From Bacillota bacterium (GTDB taxonomy: Bacteria; Bacillota; Clostridia; Lachnospirales; Lachnospiraceae), in NCBI GenBank assembly GCA_023443225.1, contig JAEZVF010000071.1, positions 1-14,703 on the forward strand: a DNA stretch of 14,703 bases, read 5' to 3'. Under the pieces are notes generated by a model. It saw nothing but the letters and a program-made list of their open reading frames with translations. It was not told the DNA's origin and searched no databases. The position numbers and the translations under genes were made by a program. This document shows, one piece after another, positions 1 through 5,758 of this stretch (position 1 is the first letter of the stretch; each line of letters starts with the position of its first letter).

Positions 1-1
1 T

Positions 2-130
2 CAAGGCCTGTTTGCAGGTCTCTTAAGGTACGTTATTTTTAACAAATACCGTTTAAATTGGGCTGCTACAGATAGAGAGATTACATTTTTAGACCAAAAA
101 GAAGCTGCCGCTTCACGATTTTTCAATTAA
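2..130 (+). pseudogene. C-terminal end of a probable transposase, last codon replaced by an IS insertion
   Basis: The window opens inside an open frame of 42 codons, ending in the residues AAASRFFN and a TAA stop. The same protein end, followed by one extra Arg, is encoded on the opposite strand at 14592-14703. The DNA match is exact from 22 to 127, so this is a duplicated element. The 3' end of the gene also forms one arm of a palindrome, as is common at the compact end of an insertion sequence. That context is why I call it a transposase; the visible fragment has no catalytic motif, so the family is not assigned. The IS3 element enters after the AAT (Asn) codon at 125-127. The TAA now used as stop (128-130) is the first three bases of that IS. 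In the intact copy the end reads Asn-Arg-stop. The start lies outside the window. Confidence 0.6.
22..127. repeat. Left arm of a large inverted repeat (matches 14703-14598)
   Basis: Read base by base, positions 22-127 equal the reverse complement of 14703-14598 with no mismatch. The match resumes after the IS3 element at 2083-2102, which equals the reverse complement of 14597-14578. Beyond 2102 the sequences diverge, so GCGACAGCCCCTT is close to the outer end of the repeated element. The match runs to the last base of the window on the right and probably continues outside it. Confidence 0.95.
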
Positions 131-220
131 AGTGGTCCCTTTGTCAAGGACATTTATAAAAAGAAGCATTACAGTTTAAAATCAAATGAGTTATCTTCTT
201 CATAAGGAGGAGATACCGCA

Positions 221-259
221 AAACAGGACAGTATCTTCACTATAGATGCTGTCCTGTTT
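221..259. terminator. Hairpin near the left end of the IS3 element
   Basis: AAACAGGACAG (221-231) pairs with CTGTCCTGTTT (249-259). With one G-T pair the stem extends by GTATC/GATGC to 15 pairs around a 9-base loop. It lies between the inverted repeat and the passenger ORF. It could end orfB transcription leaving the element or shield the passenger ORF from incoming transcription. The T-tract on either side is short, so terminator activity is uncertain. Confidence 0.5.
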
Positions 260-285
260 ACTATTACACTGTATCTGACTGATTT

Positions 286-636
286 ATGAATACTGATTTT
301 ATGAAATCGATTGAGTCTTTTAAAAACTTTATGCGTAGCGAGTCTGTTCCAAATTATGTTCAGAGATATTGTTCTCAATTAAACGAAGTGAAATGGATCT
401 GGTTTTATGCTCAAATGACCGAAGCTGTTCTTATTACTGATGAGTTGGATTATCTTTTCTATGTCCTTAAGTGGATATTAAAAGATGATTTTCATGATAT
501 TGCATATGAAATGTATTGTATTGATATGTCGGATCCTGAGTGCAGACTGGAATCACTAATTAAGGATTCTCTTTGGGATGTTTACAGCAAACACTATTTT
601 CCAGCCTATGTTCGGGATTTTGGATTGCCTCACTAA
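286..636 (+). CDS. Hypothetical protein, convergent passenger ORF inside the IS3 element
   Basis: This encodes 116 residues of unknown family. The protein is rich in aromatic and acidic residues, appears soluble, and has no signal peptide or membrane segment. An uninterrupted frame this long is unlikely by chance in AT-rich DNA, and codon choice looks like a real gene (GAT, GAA, AAA, TAT). It runs toward orfB and overlaps its last 77 bases in antisense, so the last ~25 residues of orfB are encoded opposite the C-terminus of this protein. No convincing ribosome binding site precedes ATG 286 or the in-frame ATG at 301; an in-frame stop lies directly upstream (280-282). The gene is inside the inverted repeats and target duplication, so it moves with the element. 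I do not recognise a function. It could be a passenger gene, or a remnant of one with a lost start. Confidence 0.5.
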   Translation: MNTDFMKSIESFKNFMRSESVPNYVQRYCSQLNEVKWIWFYAQMTEAVLITDELDYLFYVLKWILKDDFHDIAYEMYCIDMSDPECRLESLIKDSLWDVYSKHYFPAYVRDFGLPH

Positions 637-1564
637 GTGGATATATACCAGTTTTTTTATATTCTGCATATTGATTTGGCGATAACTTTGCTAACTTCCA
701 CTGATATCTTTCATTGTTGTAATAATCCATATAGTCATCAATACAATAACGTACTGACTCAAAGGTCTGGCACTCTATCAGATTTATTTCATCTTTCATG
801 TGACCAAAGAATGATTCCTGAGGTGCATTATCCCAGCAGTTTCCACGTCTTGACATAGACTGCCGCAACGCTTTATCCTTTAACAACTGCCTGAAGGATA
901 TACTGGTATAATGGCACCCTTGGTCTGAATGAAGAATCGTATCTGTATGTAAATCGAGTTTGTGATTCTTAAATAGCTGAGTTACCGTTTCAAGTACGAA
1001 ATCAACTTCCAAAGATTCGCTAGCAACATAAGCTAATATCTGCATTGTAAATGCATCTTTTATTACTGACAAATATGCCTTTTGTCCATGAGCAAAAAAT
1101 AAATATGTAATATCAGTTAAGAGTATCATACCTGATCCATGTTCTCTGAATTCACGTTTCACAAGGTTTTCGGATACAGCATTTGTCTTTAATGCTTTTG
1201 CCATTCTCCGATATGGGTTTGCTTTTCTGATTGGACAGTATAAATTGTATTTTTTCATTAGCCGACTAATTTTTTTTTGATTCATCACAATCCCCATGTG
1301 GAGAAGGCGAATGTAGATTCCACGTCTTCCTTTGTCATAACCACGAAATTGATACGCTTCTAAAATCAATTCAAAATCAGCACGATCCTGGATTTCTTTG
1401 TCATCCCTTTTTTCTTTATTCTTTAACCAGTTATAGTAACCACTTCTTGAAATACAAGCCATTTCGCATAGCCAGGTAATATTCAACTCGTTATTATCCC
1501 TATGCGTTATTTCTTCAATAAGCCTGAATTTTGCTTCTGCCGTTGCTTCCGCTTTTCTTTCCAT
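560..1564 (-). CDS. IS3-family transposase OrfB (DDE integrase domain)
   Basis: Catalytic half of the IS3 transposase, 334 codons counted from ATG 1564. An HTH_21-type segment lies near residues 60-110 and the integrase (rve) core near 140-300. The DDE triad is visible: Asp151 in TDITYL, Asp214 in HSDQG, and Glu250 in APQESFFGHMKDE. There are 35 residues between the second Asp and the Glu, the IS3 signature. The family's usual ending (YNNERYQWKLAKLSPNQY...) is reached near residue 300; the ~25 residues after GIYPL look like a non-conserved extension over the passenger ORF. It is probably translated mainly as an OrfAB fusion by -1 frameshifting from orfA, because ATG 1564 has no clear ribosome binding site. 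No disabling mutation was seen. Confidence 0.93.
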   Translation of the reverse strand: MERKAEATAEAKFRLIEEITHRDNNELNITWLCEMACISRSGYYNWLKNKEKRDDKEIQDRADFELILEAYQFRGYDKGRRGIYIRLLHMGIVMNQKKISRLMKKYNLYCPIRKANPYRRMAKALKTNAVSENLVKREFREHGSGMILLTDITYLFFAHGQKAYLSVIKDAFTMQILAYVASESLEVDFVLETVTQLFKNHKLDLHTDTILHSDQGCHYTSISFRQLLKDKALRQSMSRRGNCWDNAPQESFFGHMKDEINLIECQTFESVRYCIDDYMDYYNNERYQWKLAKLSPNQYAEYKKTGIYPLSEAIQNPEHRLENSVCCKHPKENP

Positions 1565-1965
1565 TCTTTCTGTCTGTCTAAAAATTCGATTTTTTTTAAA
1601 AACTCATTTTCCTGTTTTAAGTATTTAATTTGATTTTCTAATCGTCTTATCCGTTCTTCAACAGATATATCTTTGATTATAGGACGACCAGAATTTTCTG
1701 CTCGTGTATCATCAAAACCAGAATTACGTAAAGAATACTCTTTCGTTCTACGAATCAAACTATCTTTACGTCTTTTTCCAAGTACATTTGGGTCAAAGCC
1801 GTACTCTCGTAGAATTACAGAAGGTGGCTTACCCGCTGCATATTCAGCTGCAAATTTTTCTTTGAATTCTTTTGTATATGTAATTGTTGAATGACTAACT
1901 TTTTGAACATAAGGATTTAATTTTAAATCATATAATTGTTCTTCAGTAAAATAATTTGCGCTCAT
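1507..1965 (-). CDS. IS3-family OrfA, helix-turn-helix protein
   Basis: A 152-residue DNA-binding half of the transposase. It starts MSANYFTEEQ, has a helix-turn-helix region near residues 25-75, and then a leucine-zipper-like coiled coil (RIRRLENQIKYLKQENEFL) used for multimerisation in IS3 proteins. ATG 1965 is preferred over the in-frame TTG at 1983 because GGAGG (complement of 1977-1981) sits 11 bases upstream of the ATG and overlaps the TTG. The end overlaps orfB in the -1 frame. OrfA alone usually represses transposition, and the OrfAB fusion catalyses it; that is family knowledge, not shown here. Confidence 0.9.
   Translation of the reverse strand: MSANYFTEEQLYDLKLNPYVQKVSHSTITYTKEFKEKFAAEYAAGKPPSVILREYGFDPNVLGKRRKDSLIRRTKEYSLRNSGFDDTRAENSGRPIIKDISVEERIRRLENQIKYLKQENEFLKKIEFLDRQKEWKEKRKQRQKQNSGLLKK
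1590..1597 (-). promoter_or_regulatory. Programmed -1 frameshift site (A8 run) joining orfA to orfB
   Basis: On the coding strand orfA reads GAG TTT TTA AAA AAA ATC. The run of eight A gives the heptamer A AAA AAA in the orfA frame, and T TTA AAA overlaps it. Shifting back one base enters the open orfB frame upstream of its ATG. This is the standard layout for production of the OrfAB transposase in IS3 elements. Confidence 0.8.
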
Positions 1966-2002
1966 AGAATAGAAGTCCTCCAAAAAAAGTATAACAAAAA
2001 TT

Positions 2003-2072
2003 GACCCTATAAGATAGGGTTAAATAAATTGGAGGAACGGCCTCTTTTTTTAACTGTCTATCTTATAGGGTC
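2003..2072. repeat. Subterminal inverted duplication at the right end of the IS3 element
   Basis: GACCCTATAAGATAG (2003-2017) is the exact reverse complement of CTATCTTATAGGGTC (2058-2072), which belongs to the terminal repeat. The inner copy also extends to a short palindrome, ACCCTAT AAG ATAGGGT (2004-2020). The space between holds GAGG/CCTC followed by a T-run. The arrangement lies just upstream of orfA, so it could be a second transposase/OrfA binding site over the promoter, or a fold that limits read-through into the transposase. Confidence 0.75.
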
Positions 2073-2079
2073 CATTTTA

Positions 2080-2102
2080 AATCGTTAAAGCGACAGCCCC
2101 TT
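2080..2102 (+). repeat. Displaced outer end of the interrupted left-hand element
   Basis: AAT (2080-2082) is the duplicated target; the next 20 bases, CGTTAAAGCGACAGCCCCTT, are the missing tail of the repeat at 22-127. Joining 127 to 2083 recreates the uninterrupted sequence seen at 14578-14703, including the Arg codon, the original TAA stop and the second arm of the palindrome. Confidence 0.92.
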
Positions 2103-2159
2103 ATTTTTTTACTAAACTGTTATGCTTAATTTTGTTAATAAATATTGGAGGAAGAAATT

Positions 2160-3041
2160 ATGATGCAAAAGAATAAAAACCTTATTGTAAACGATAAACT
2201 AAATATAGAACTTTTGTTTAACTCTCTGAAGAAGCCAATTTTAGACGCTCCCAATGATATGCCGTTCTGGGATGATGATTATATTTCACAGCAAATGCTA
2301 AACGCACATTTAAATCCCGATTGGGATGCCGCAAGTTATAACCATAAGACAATTGACCGAATTGTCGAATGGCAGGTGAAATACCTTAATGTAAAAAAAG
2401 GTACAAAAATACTAGATCTGGGCTGTGGTCCCGGTCTTTACTCCACGAGATTCTGCCAGCATGGACTGGATGTTGTAGCTATGGACTATTCAAGGAACTC
2501 GATTCGCTATGCTAAAAATTATGCAGAGATTAACGGCTTGAACATACAATATGTATATCAGGATTATCTCACAATGGAGTATACCGAGGAGTTTGACATC
2601 ATTTATTTGATTTACTGTGATTTTGGCGCATTACCTGATTATAAGCGTGACTTATTACTGCAGAAGATACATAAAGCTTTAAAACCGGATGGTATATTTG
2701 TGTTTGATGTTTTCACAAGATTCAATTGGGGACAGCAAGCTAATCGTAATTGGTATATGAGCAAATCAGGATTTTGGAGGCCGGATCCACATCTTGTACT
2801 CGAACAGACTTTTCATTATGAAGAGGAAAATGTTTTTTTAAAACAATATATTATTATCGATAGTGAAGGTGAAGTATCGACTTACAATTTAAAAGACCAT
2901 TATTACTCTAAAATTAGTATTACTCAATTAATGAAGCAACATGGTTATAGTGTACAGGATGTTTGGAGTGATTTAGCCGGTAAAGCTTATGAGGAAAAAA
3001 CGAAGGGTTTGGGTTTAGCTGTAAAAAAAGCAAACAGCTAA
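2160..3041 (+). CDS. Class I SAM-dependent methyltransferase
   Basis: A 293-residue cytosolic protein with a Rossmann-type methyltransferase fold. Motif I, LDLGCGPG, is at residues 85-92 and binds S-adenosylmethionine. The acidic residue at the end of beta-2 is Asp109 in VVAMDYS. A YQDYLTMEY segment is the likely motif II/III region, and LKPDGIFVFDVF follows. This matches Methyltransf_25/11-type enzymes; the substrate cannot be read from the sequence. ATG 2160 is chosen over the upstream in-frame TTG 2145 because GGAGG (2147-2151) lies 8 bases before the ATG and overlaps the TTG; the adjacent ATG 2163 is an alternative. It is a single gene ending at a strong terminator. It sits directly beside the displaced mobile-element end, so its upstream promoter region may have been altered by the insertions. 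Confidence 0.88.
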   Translation: MMQKNKNLIVNDKLNIELLFNSLKKPILDAPNDMPFWDDDYISQQMLNAHLNPDWDAASYNHKTIDRIVEWQVKYLNVKKGTKILDLGCGPGLYSTRFCQHGLDVVAMDYSRNSIRYAKNYAEINGLNIQYVYQDYLTMEYTEEFDIIYLIYCDFGALPDYKRDLLLQKIHKALKPDGIFVFDVFTRFNWGQQANRNWYMSKSGFWRPDPHLVLEQTFHYEEENVFLKQYIIIDSEGEVSTYNLKDHYYSKISITQLMKQHGYSVQDVWSDLAGKAYEEKTKGLGLAVKKANS

Positions 3042-3048
3042 GATAATA

Positions 3049-3100
3049 ATTAATAGCAGAGAATCTATGGTTTTATTGATTCTCTGTTATTAATCATTTT
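3049..3100 (+). terminator. Rho-independent terminator of the methyltransferase gene
   Basis: ATTAATAGCAGAGAATC (3049-3065) pairs with GATTCTCTGTTATTAAT (3078-3094) in a 17-pair stem with one G-T pair and a 12-base loop, followed by CATTTTTAC. It starts 8 bases after the stop codon. Confidence 0.85.
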
Positions 3101-3118
3101 TACTTTTTCAACCGATAT
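3091..3118 (+). promoter_or_regulatory. Candidate sigma-D (sigma-28) flagellar promoter for the fliK-like gene
   Basis: TAAT (3091-3094), a 16-base spacer, then ACCGATAT (3111-3118). The sigma-D consensus in Bacillus and relatives is TAAA, 14-16 bases, GCCGATAT, so 11 of 12 positions are close and two differ. It is 58 bases upstream of the fliK-like ATG, in the right orientation, and overlaps the downstream arm of the preceding terminator. Confidence 0.55.
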
Positions 3119-3175
3119 AGTTATCGTAAATACGAAAACTTGTAATTCCAACCCAGCGCTACTAGGAGGATAATT

Positions 3176-5056
3176 ATGTTAAACAATAAAATTACCCAAT
3201 CAAATACCGGCATGGGACAACCCATAAATTCATCATCGACTGTTGTGACTTCTACTCCCTCCAACTCTTCCGCTTCTACAAATATTTCTGTAGGATTAGA
3301 ACAAGGGCAGATAATCCGTGGTGAGGTGATCGACCTGCGTAGTAATGAAGTAAGTGTAAAATTAGAAGATGGCCGTTTGCTCAATGGAAAGTTAGAGAAT
3401 TCCGCGAATCTTTCCATCGGAGAAAATGTTACGTTTCGTGTAGAAGACGTGTCCCTCAAAAACCTTACTCTAAAAATTGTAGCAGATGCTCAGTATAATC
3501 TCCCCGATACCACAATTGATAAGGCTTTAGATGCTGCCGGATTAAGCAAGAACATTCGCAATCGTTCCATCGTACAGGAACTGTTGAATCAGCATATGTC
3601 TATAGATAAAAAAATGATTTCCAATCTAATTCAACAATCTATCACAAATAAAGATACTACAATTAATACCCTGGTGCTTATGAATAAATTTCGTATACCA
3701 GTAACAGAAACGAATATCTCTCAGTTTGAGGCTTATCGCAGTGGAGAGCACAGTATTCTAAAGGAAATTGGTCAATTGACCAATTCGATATCCGAACTTT
3801 TTACTCAGATAAGCAACTCTGAAGCTGTAACGGTCAGTCATGGACGTGATATTCTAAATCTAATATTACACGATAATGCTGATCCCACTTCAGCAAATCA
3901 GAATTTTGATGCAGAGCTGTTGAATTCTACAGTAACTATGGGAGAATCAGAAAATCCCTTGGTAACCACTGGCAGTTTGCTTTCACAGCAAGAATCTACG
4001 GTACTTGTGGAGCAGCTTAAGAATCTAACTAATTCAAATGAGATAAGTAATTTATCTGATTTACTCAATTCAATACAAGACGGAACTGCCAACCTTAGAG
4101 ATGTAGCTCATATTTTACAAATGAATTTGCATTCGTCAATATCGATGAGTAATACTTCTTCCCAGACAACCACTACTGTTATGGAGAATTCCACTATTAC
4201 GCAATCCATACTATCAGCTTATGAGGAACTACAGTATAACAACAATGAAATAGGAGTTTTTCTTCCGGAAGACGGGCGAATGAATCTTATTAATTCCCTA
4301 AAAAATTTTTCATTTCCCCAAGAAATTACAAATCTGATTGCCTCTGGAGATATATCCTCTCATGACTTGTTAAACCATATTCAAAAGAATCTTGGATCTG
4401 TATCAGAAATTGATACAAAAGAATTATTTGCATCGAAAGAATATCAATCCCTCATAAAGGAAGAGTTGACTGCCAAATGGTCCTTTACACCGGACTCGCT
4501 TACGAAAGAAAATCAGATTCAAAGGCATTTTGAAAATTTATCCCATGAATTAAATGATTTAATGAATACTATGGAGAAAGCAACCGGTAGTAATAACAGT
4601 GCTATTTCCCAACAGGCAAATCAGTTACAGGAAAATATGGATTTTATGAAGACATTAAACCAACTGTTTACTTATGTGCAGCTTCCATTAAGACTGAAAA
4701 ACCAAAATGTACATAGTGAATTATATGTGTATACTCGGAAAAAAGGAGGCCGCACTGCAAAGGATGGAATTAGCGTTCTTTTGCATCTAGATATGGAACA
4801 TCTTGGACCAATGGATATTCATATTGATTTGCACCATAAAAATGTTGTTAGTAAATTCTATCTTAACCATGAAGATACCATCCAGCTAGTATCCTCTCAT
4901 TTGCCACAGCTTGAAGAAGCTCTGCAAGTAAAAGGCTACAGCCTGAATACAGAATTTATAAAACGTACGAAAGAGGTAGATATTGTGGAGGATTTTATGC
5001 AACAAGATACCTCTATCCCTACGGTTACCCGTTATAATTTTGATATTCGTGCATAA
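3176..5056 (+). CDS. fliK: Flagellar hook-length control protein, FliK-like
   Basis: A 626-residue protein. The N-terminal ~35 residues are a Ser/Thr/Asn-rich tail, fitting a secreted type III substrate. A beta-rich segment near residues 40-100 follows (GQIIRGEVIDLRSNEVSVKL). A long, mostly helical, Asn/Ser-rich middle comes next. The C-terminal domain near 497-595 resembles the FliK/Flg_hook fold: LLHLDMEHLGPMDIHIDL, then SHLPQLEEALQVKGYSL. FliK measures hook length during assembly and switches the export gate (FlhB) from hook to filament substrates; that role is inferred from the family. AGGAGG lies 8 bases before the ATG. It stands outside a flagellar operon, and no FlhB-like gene follows; a PilZ gene converges on it instead. 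A candidate flagellar promoter precedes it. It could be a second, divergent FliK paralogue rather than the main one. Confidence 0.8.
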   Translation: MLNNKITQSNTGMGQPINSSSTVVTSTPSNSSASTNISVGLEQGQIIRGEVIDLRSNEVSVKLEDGRLLNGKLENSANLSIGENVTFRVEDVSLKNLTLKIVADAQYNLPDTTIDKALDAAGLSKNIRNRSIVQELLNQHMSIDKKMISNLIQQSITNKDTTINTLVLMNKFRIPVTETNISQFEAYRSGEHSILKEIGQLTNSISELFTQISNSEAVTVSHGRDILNLILHDNADPTSANQNFDAELLNSTVTMGESENPLVTTGSLLSQQESTVLVEQLKNLTNSNEISNLSDLLNSIQDGTANLRDVAHILQMNLHSSISMSNTSSQTTTTVMENSTITQSILSAYEELQYNNNEIGVFLPEDGRMNLINSLKNFSFPQEITNLIASGDISSHDLLNHIQKNLGSVSEIDTKELFASKEYQSLIKEELTAKWSFTPDSLTKENQIQRHFENLSHELNDLMNTMEKATGSNNSAISQQANQLQENMDFMKTLNQLFTYVQLPLRLKNQNVHSELYVYTRKKGGRTAKDGISVLLHLDMEHLGPMDIHIDLHHKNVVSKFYLNHEDTIQLVSSHLPQLEEALQVKGYSLNTEFIKRTKEVDIVEDFMQQDTSIPTVTRYNFDIRA

Positions 5057-5063
5057 AAGAAAG

Positions 5064-5152
5064 GGAGCCATAAGTCGCTGATATTGGCTGTTGAACGAAT
5101 AACGCGTATATTTATTCAAATTCAACAACCTATATCAGGGATTTATGACTCC
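5064..5152. terminator. Long imperfect palindrome between convergent fliK-like and pilZ genes
   Basis: GGAGCCATAAGTCGCTGATATTGG (5064 onward) faces a matching arm ending GACTCC at 5152. The arms pair over nearly 40 positions with scattered single mismatches, around a loop containing ACGCGT. T-rich stretches flank it on both strands. Its position makes a bidirectional terminator likely; its length is unusual for that role. Confidence 0.7.
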
Positions 5153-5167
5153 AATTTTAATATTTTA

Positions 5168-5527
5168 TTAAACTTCATTTTCTTTATATTTCTCTTCAAA
5201 TTCATCAAATATATACATTAGTATTGATGGCATTCCCACAAATTCTGCACCGTAACGAATCTTTTTCTCATCTGCTTTTTCCTGCCTGACAATTCTAACA
5301 ACGGTATAGAGACAGGAATCTGCATCACCTAATTGTATCTTGGCATTGAAATAAAAATCAATTGGCAATATGCTCTCAGACACAAACCCGATACCACTTC
5401 TGGAAATATTAATTACTTCAATTGGAGCATTTACATTATTTACAATAACATTGTTCTGTTTAAAAAGGGAAGAAACCTCCAATTTTAAATCAACTGGGTA
5501 TCTCTTGTTGCGTCTTTTTTCGCACAT
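5168..5527 (-). CDS. PilZ-domain protein, probable cyclic-di-GMP effector
   Basis: A 119-residue single-domain PilZ protein in the cytosol. The cyclic-di-GMP binding signature is complete: RxxxR at Arg5-Arg9 (RRNKR), and NxSxxG at Asn40-Gly45 (NISRSG). The rest fits the small beta-barrel, with YGAEFVG near the end and a short C-terminal helix. PilZ proteins transmit the motility/biofilm second messenger; its place beside a FliK-like gene suggests a link to flagellar function, which is inference. AGGAGG lies 8 bases before ATG 5527, and a good vegetative promoter lies upstream. It is a single-gene unit, isolated from the gat operon by the terminator at 5629-5671. Confidence 0.88.
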   Translation of the reverse strand: MCEKRRNKRYPVDLKLEVSSLFKQNNVIVNNVNAPIEVINISRSGIGFVSESILPIDFYFNAKIQLGDADSCLYTVVRIVRQEKADEKKIRYGAEFVGMPSILMYIFDEFEEKYKENEV

Positions 5528-5563
5528 GGTTATATCCTCCTATTATGAGAAGCTACTCTACTT

Positions 5564-5592
5564 ATTATAAACGAATATCTTTTCTAACGCAA
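5564..5592 (-). promoter_or_regulatory. Sigma-A-type promoter of the pilZ gene
   Basis: On the minus strand: TTGCGT (5592-5587), 17-base spacer, TATAAT (5569-5564). The -10 box is perfect and the -35 box matches 4 of 6. It lies 37 bases before the pilZ start codon. Confidence 0.7.
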
Positions 5593-5628
5593 TGCAATCG
5601 ATTTATTTATTTGATTTGTCACTAACAT

Positions 5629-5671
5629 AAAAAACCTTCCCTGTACTTTGCCCAGTCTAGGAAGGTTTTTT
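5629..5671 (-). terminator. Terminator of the aspS-gatCAB operon
   Basis: AAAAAACCTTCC (5629-5640) and GGAAGGTTTTTT (5660-5671) form a perfect 12-pair stem with a 19-base loop. T-runs on both strands make it potentially bidirectional. It lies 87 bases after the gatB stop and upstream of the pilZ promoter. Confidence 0.88.
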
Positions 5672-5758
5672 ACGTTTTTCTACTGGTCAACCACTCTGTG
5701 GCGATTGCCTTTATTTATAAAGTAAAAACGGCAAATTGATACTTTGGGAGAATATCAA

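Larger units (their letters stand above)
128..2079 (-). mobile_element. Complete IS3-family insertion sequence, 1952 bp, with 3-bp target duplication
   Basis: Ends were fixed by comparing the interrupted left repeat with the uninterrupted copy at 14578-14703. The element starts TAAAGTGGTCCCT at 128; read from the other end at 2079 it starts TAAAATGGACCCT. These are imperfect terminal inverted repeats. AAT is present at 125-127 and again at 2080-2082, a 3-bp target duplication, which fits the IS3 family. It encodes orfA and orfB on the minus strand with a frameshift run between them. At about 1.95 kb it is longer than the usual 1.2-1.6 kb IS3 element. The excess is the 430 bp to the left of orfB, which carries a convergent ORF. 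Good termini, intact DDE residues and intact frames suggest a recent, possibly active insertion. Confidence 0.9.

Noticed and set aside
637..858. Plus-strand ORF of 73 codons
   Set aside because: It lies wholly antisense to the conserved orfB coding region and has no ribosome binding site.
1966..1983. TTG start extending orfA by six residues
   Set aside because: The TTG overlaps the GGAGG ribosome binding site that serves ATG 1965.
2145..2159. TTG start extending the methyltransferase by five residues
   Set aside because: The TTG is part of the ribosome binding region (TTGGAGG) for ATG 2160.
3121..3459. Minus-strand ORF of 112 codons over the fliK-like 5' end
   Set aside because: It is antisense to a well-supported gene, covers its promoter and leader, and has no independent support.
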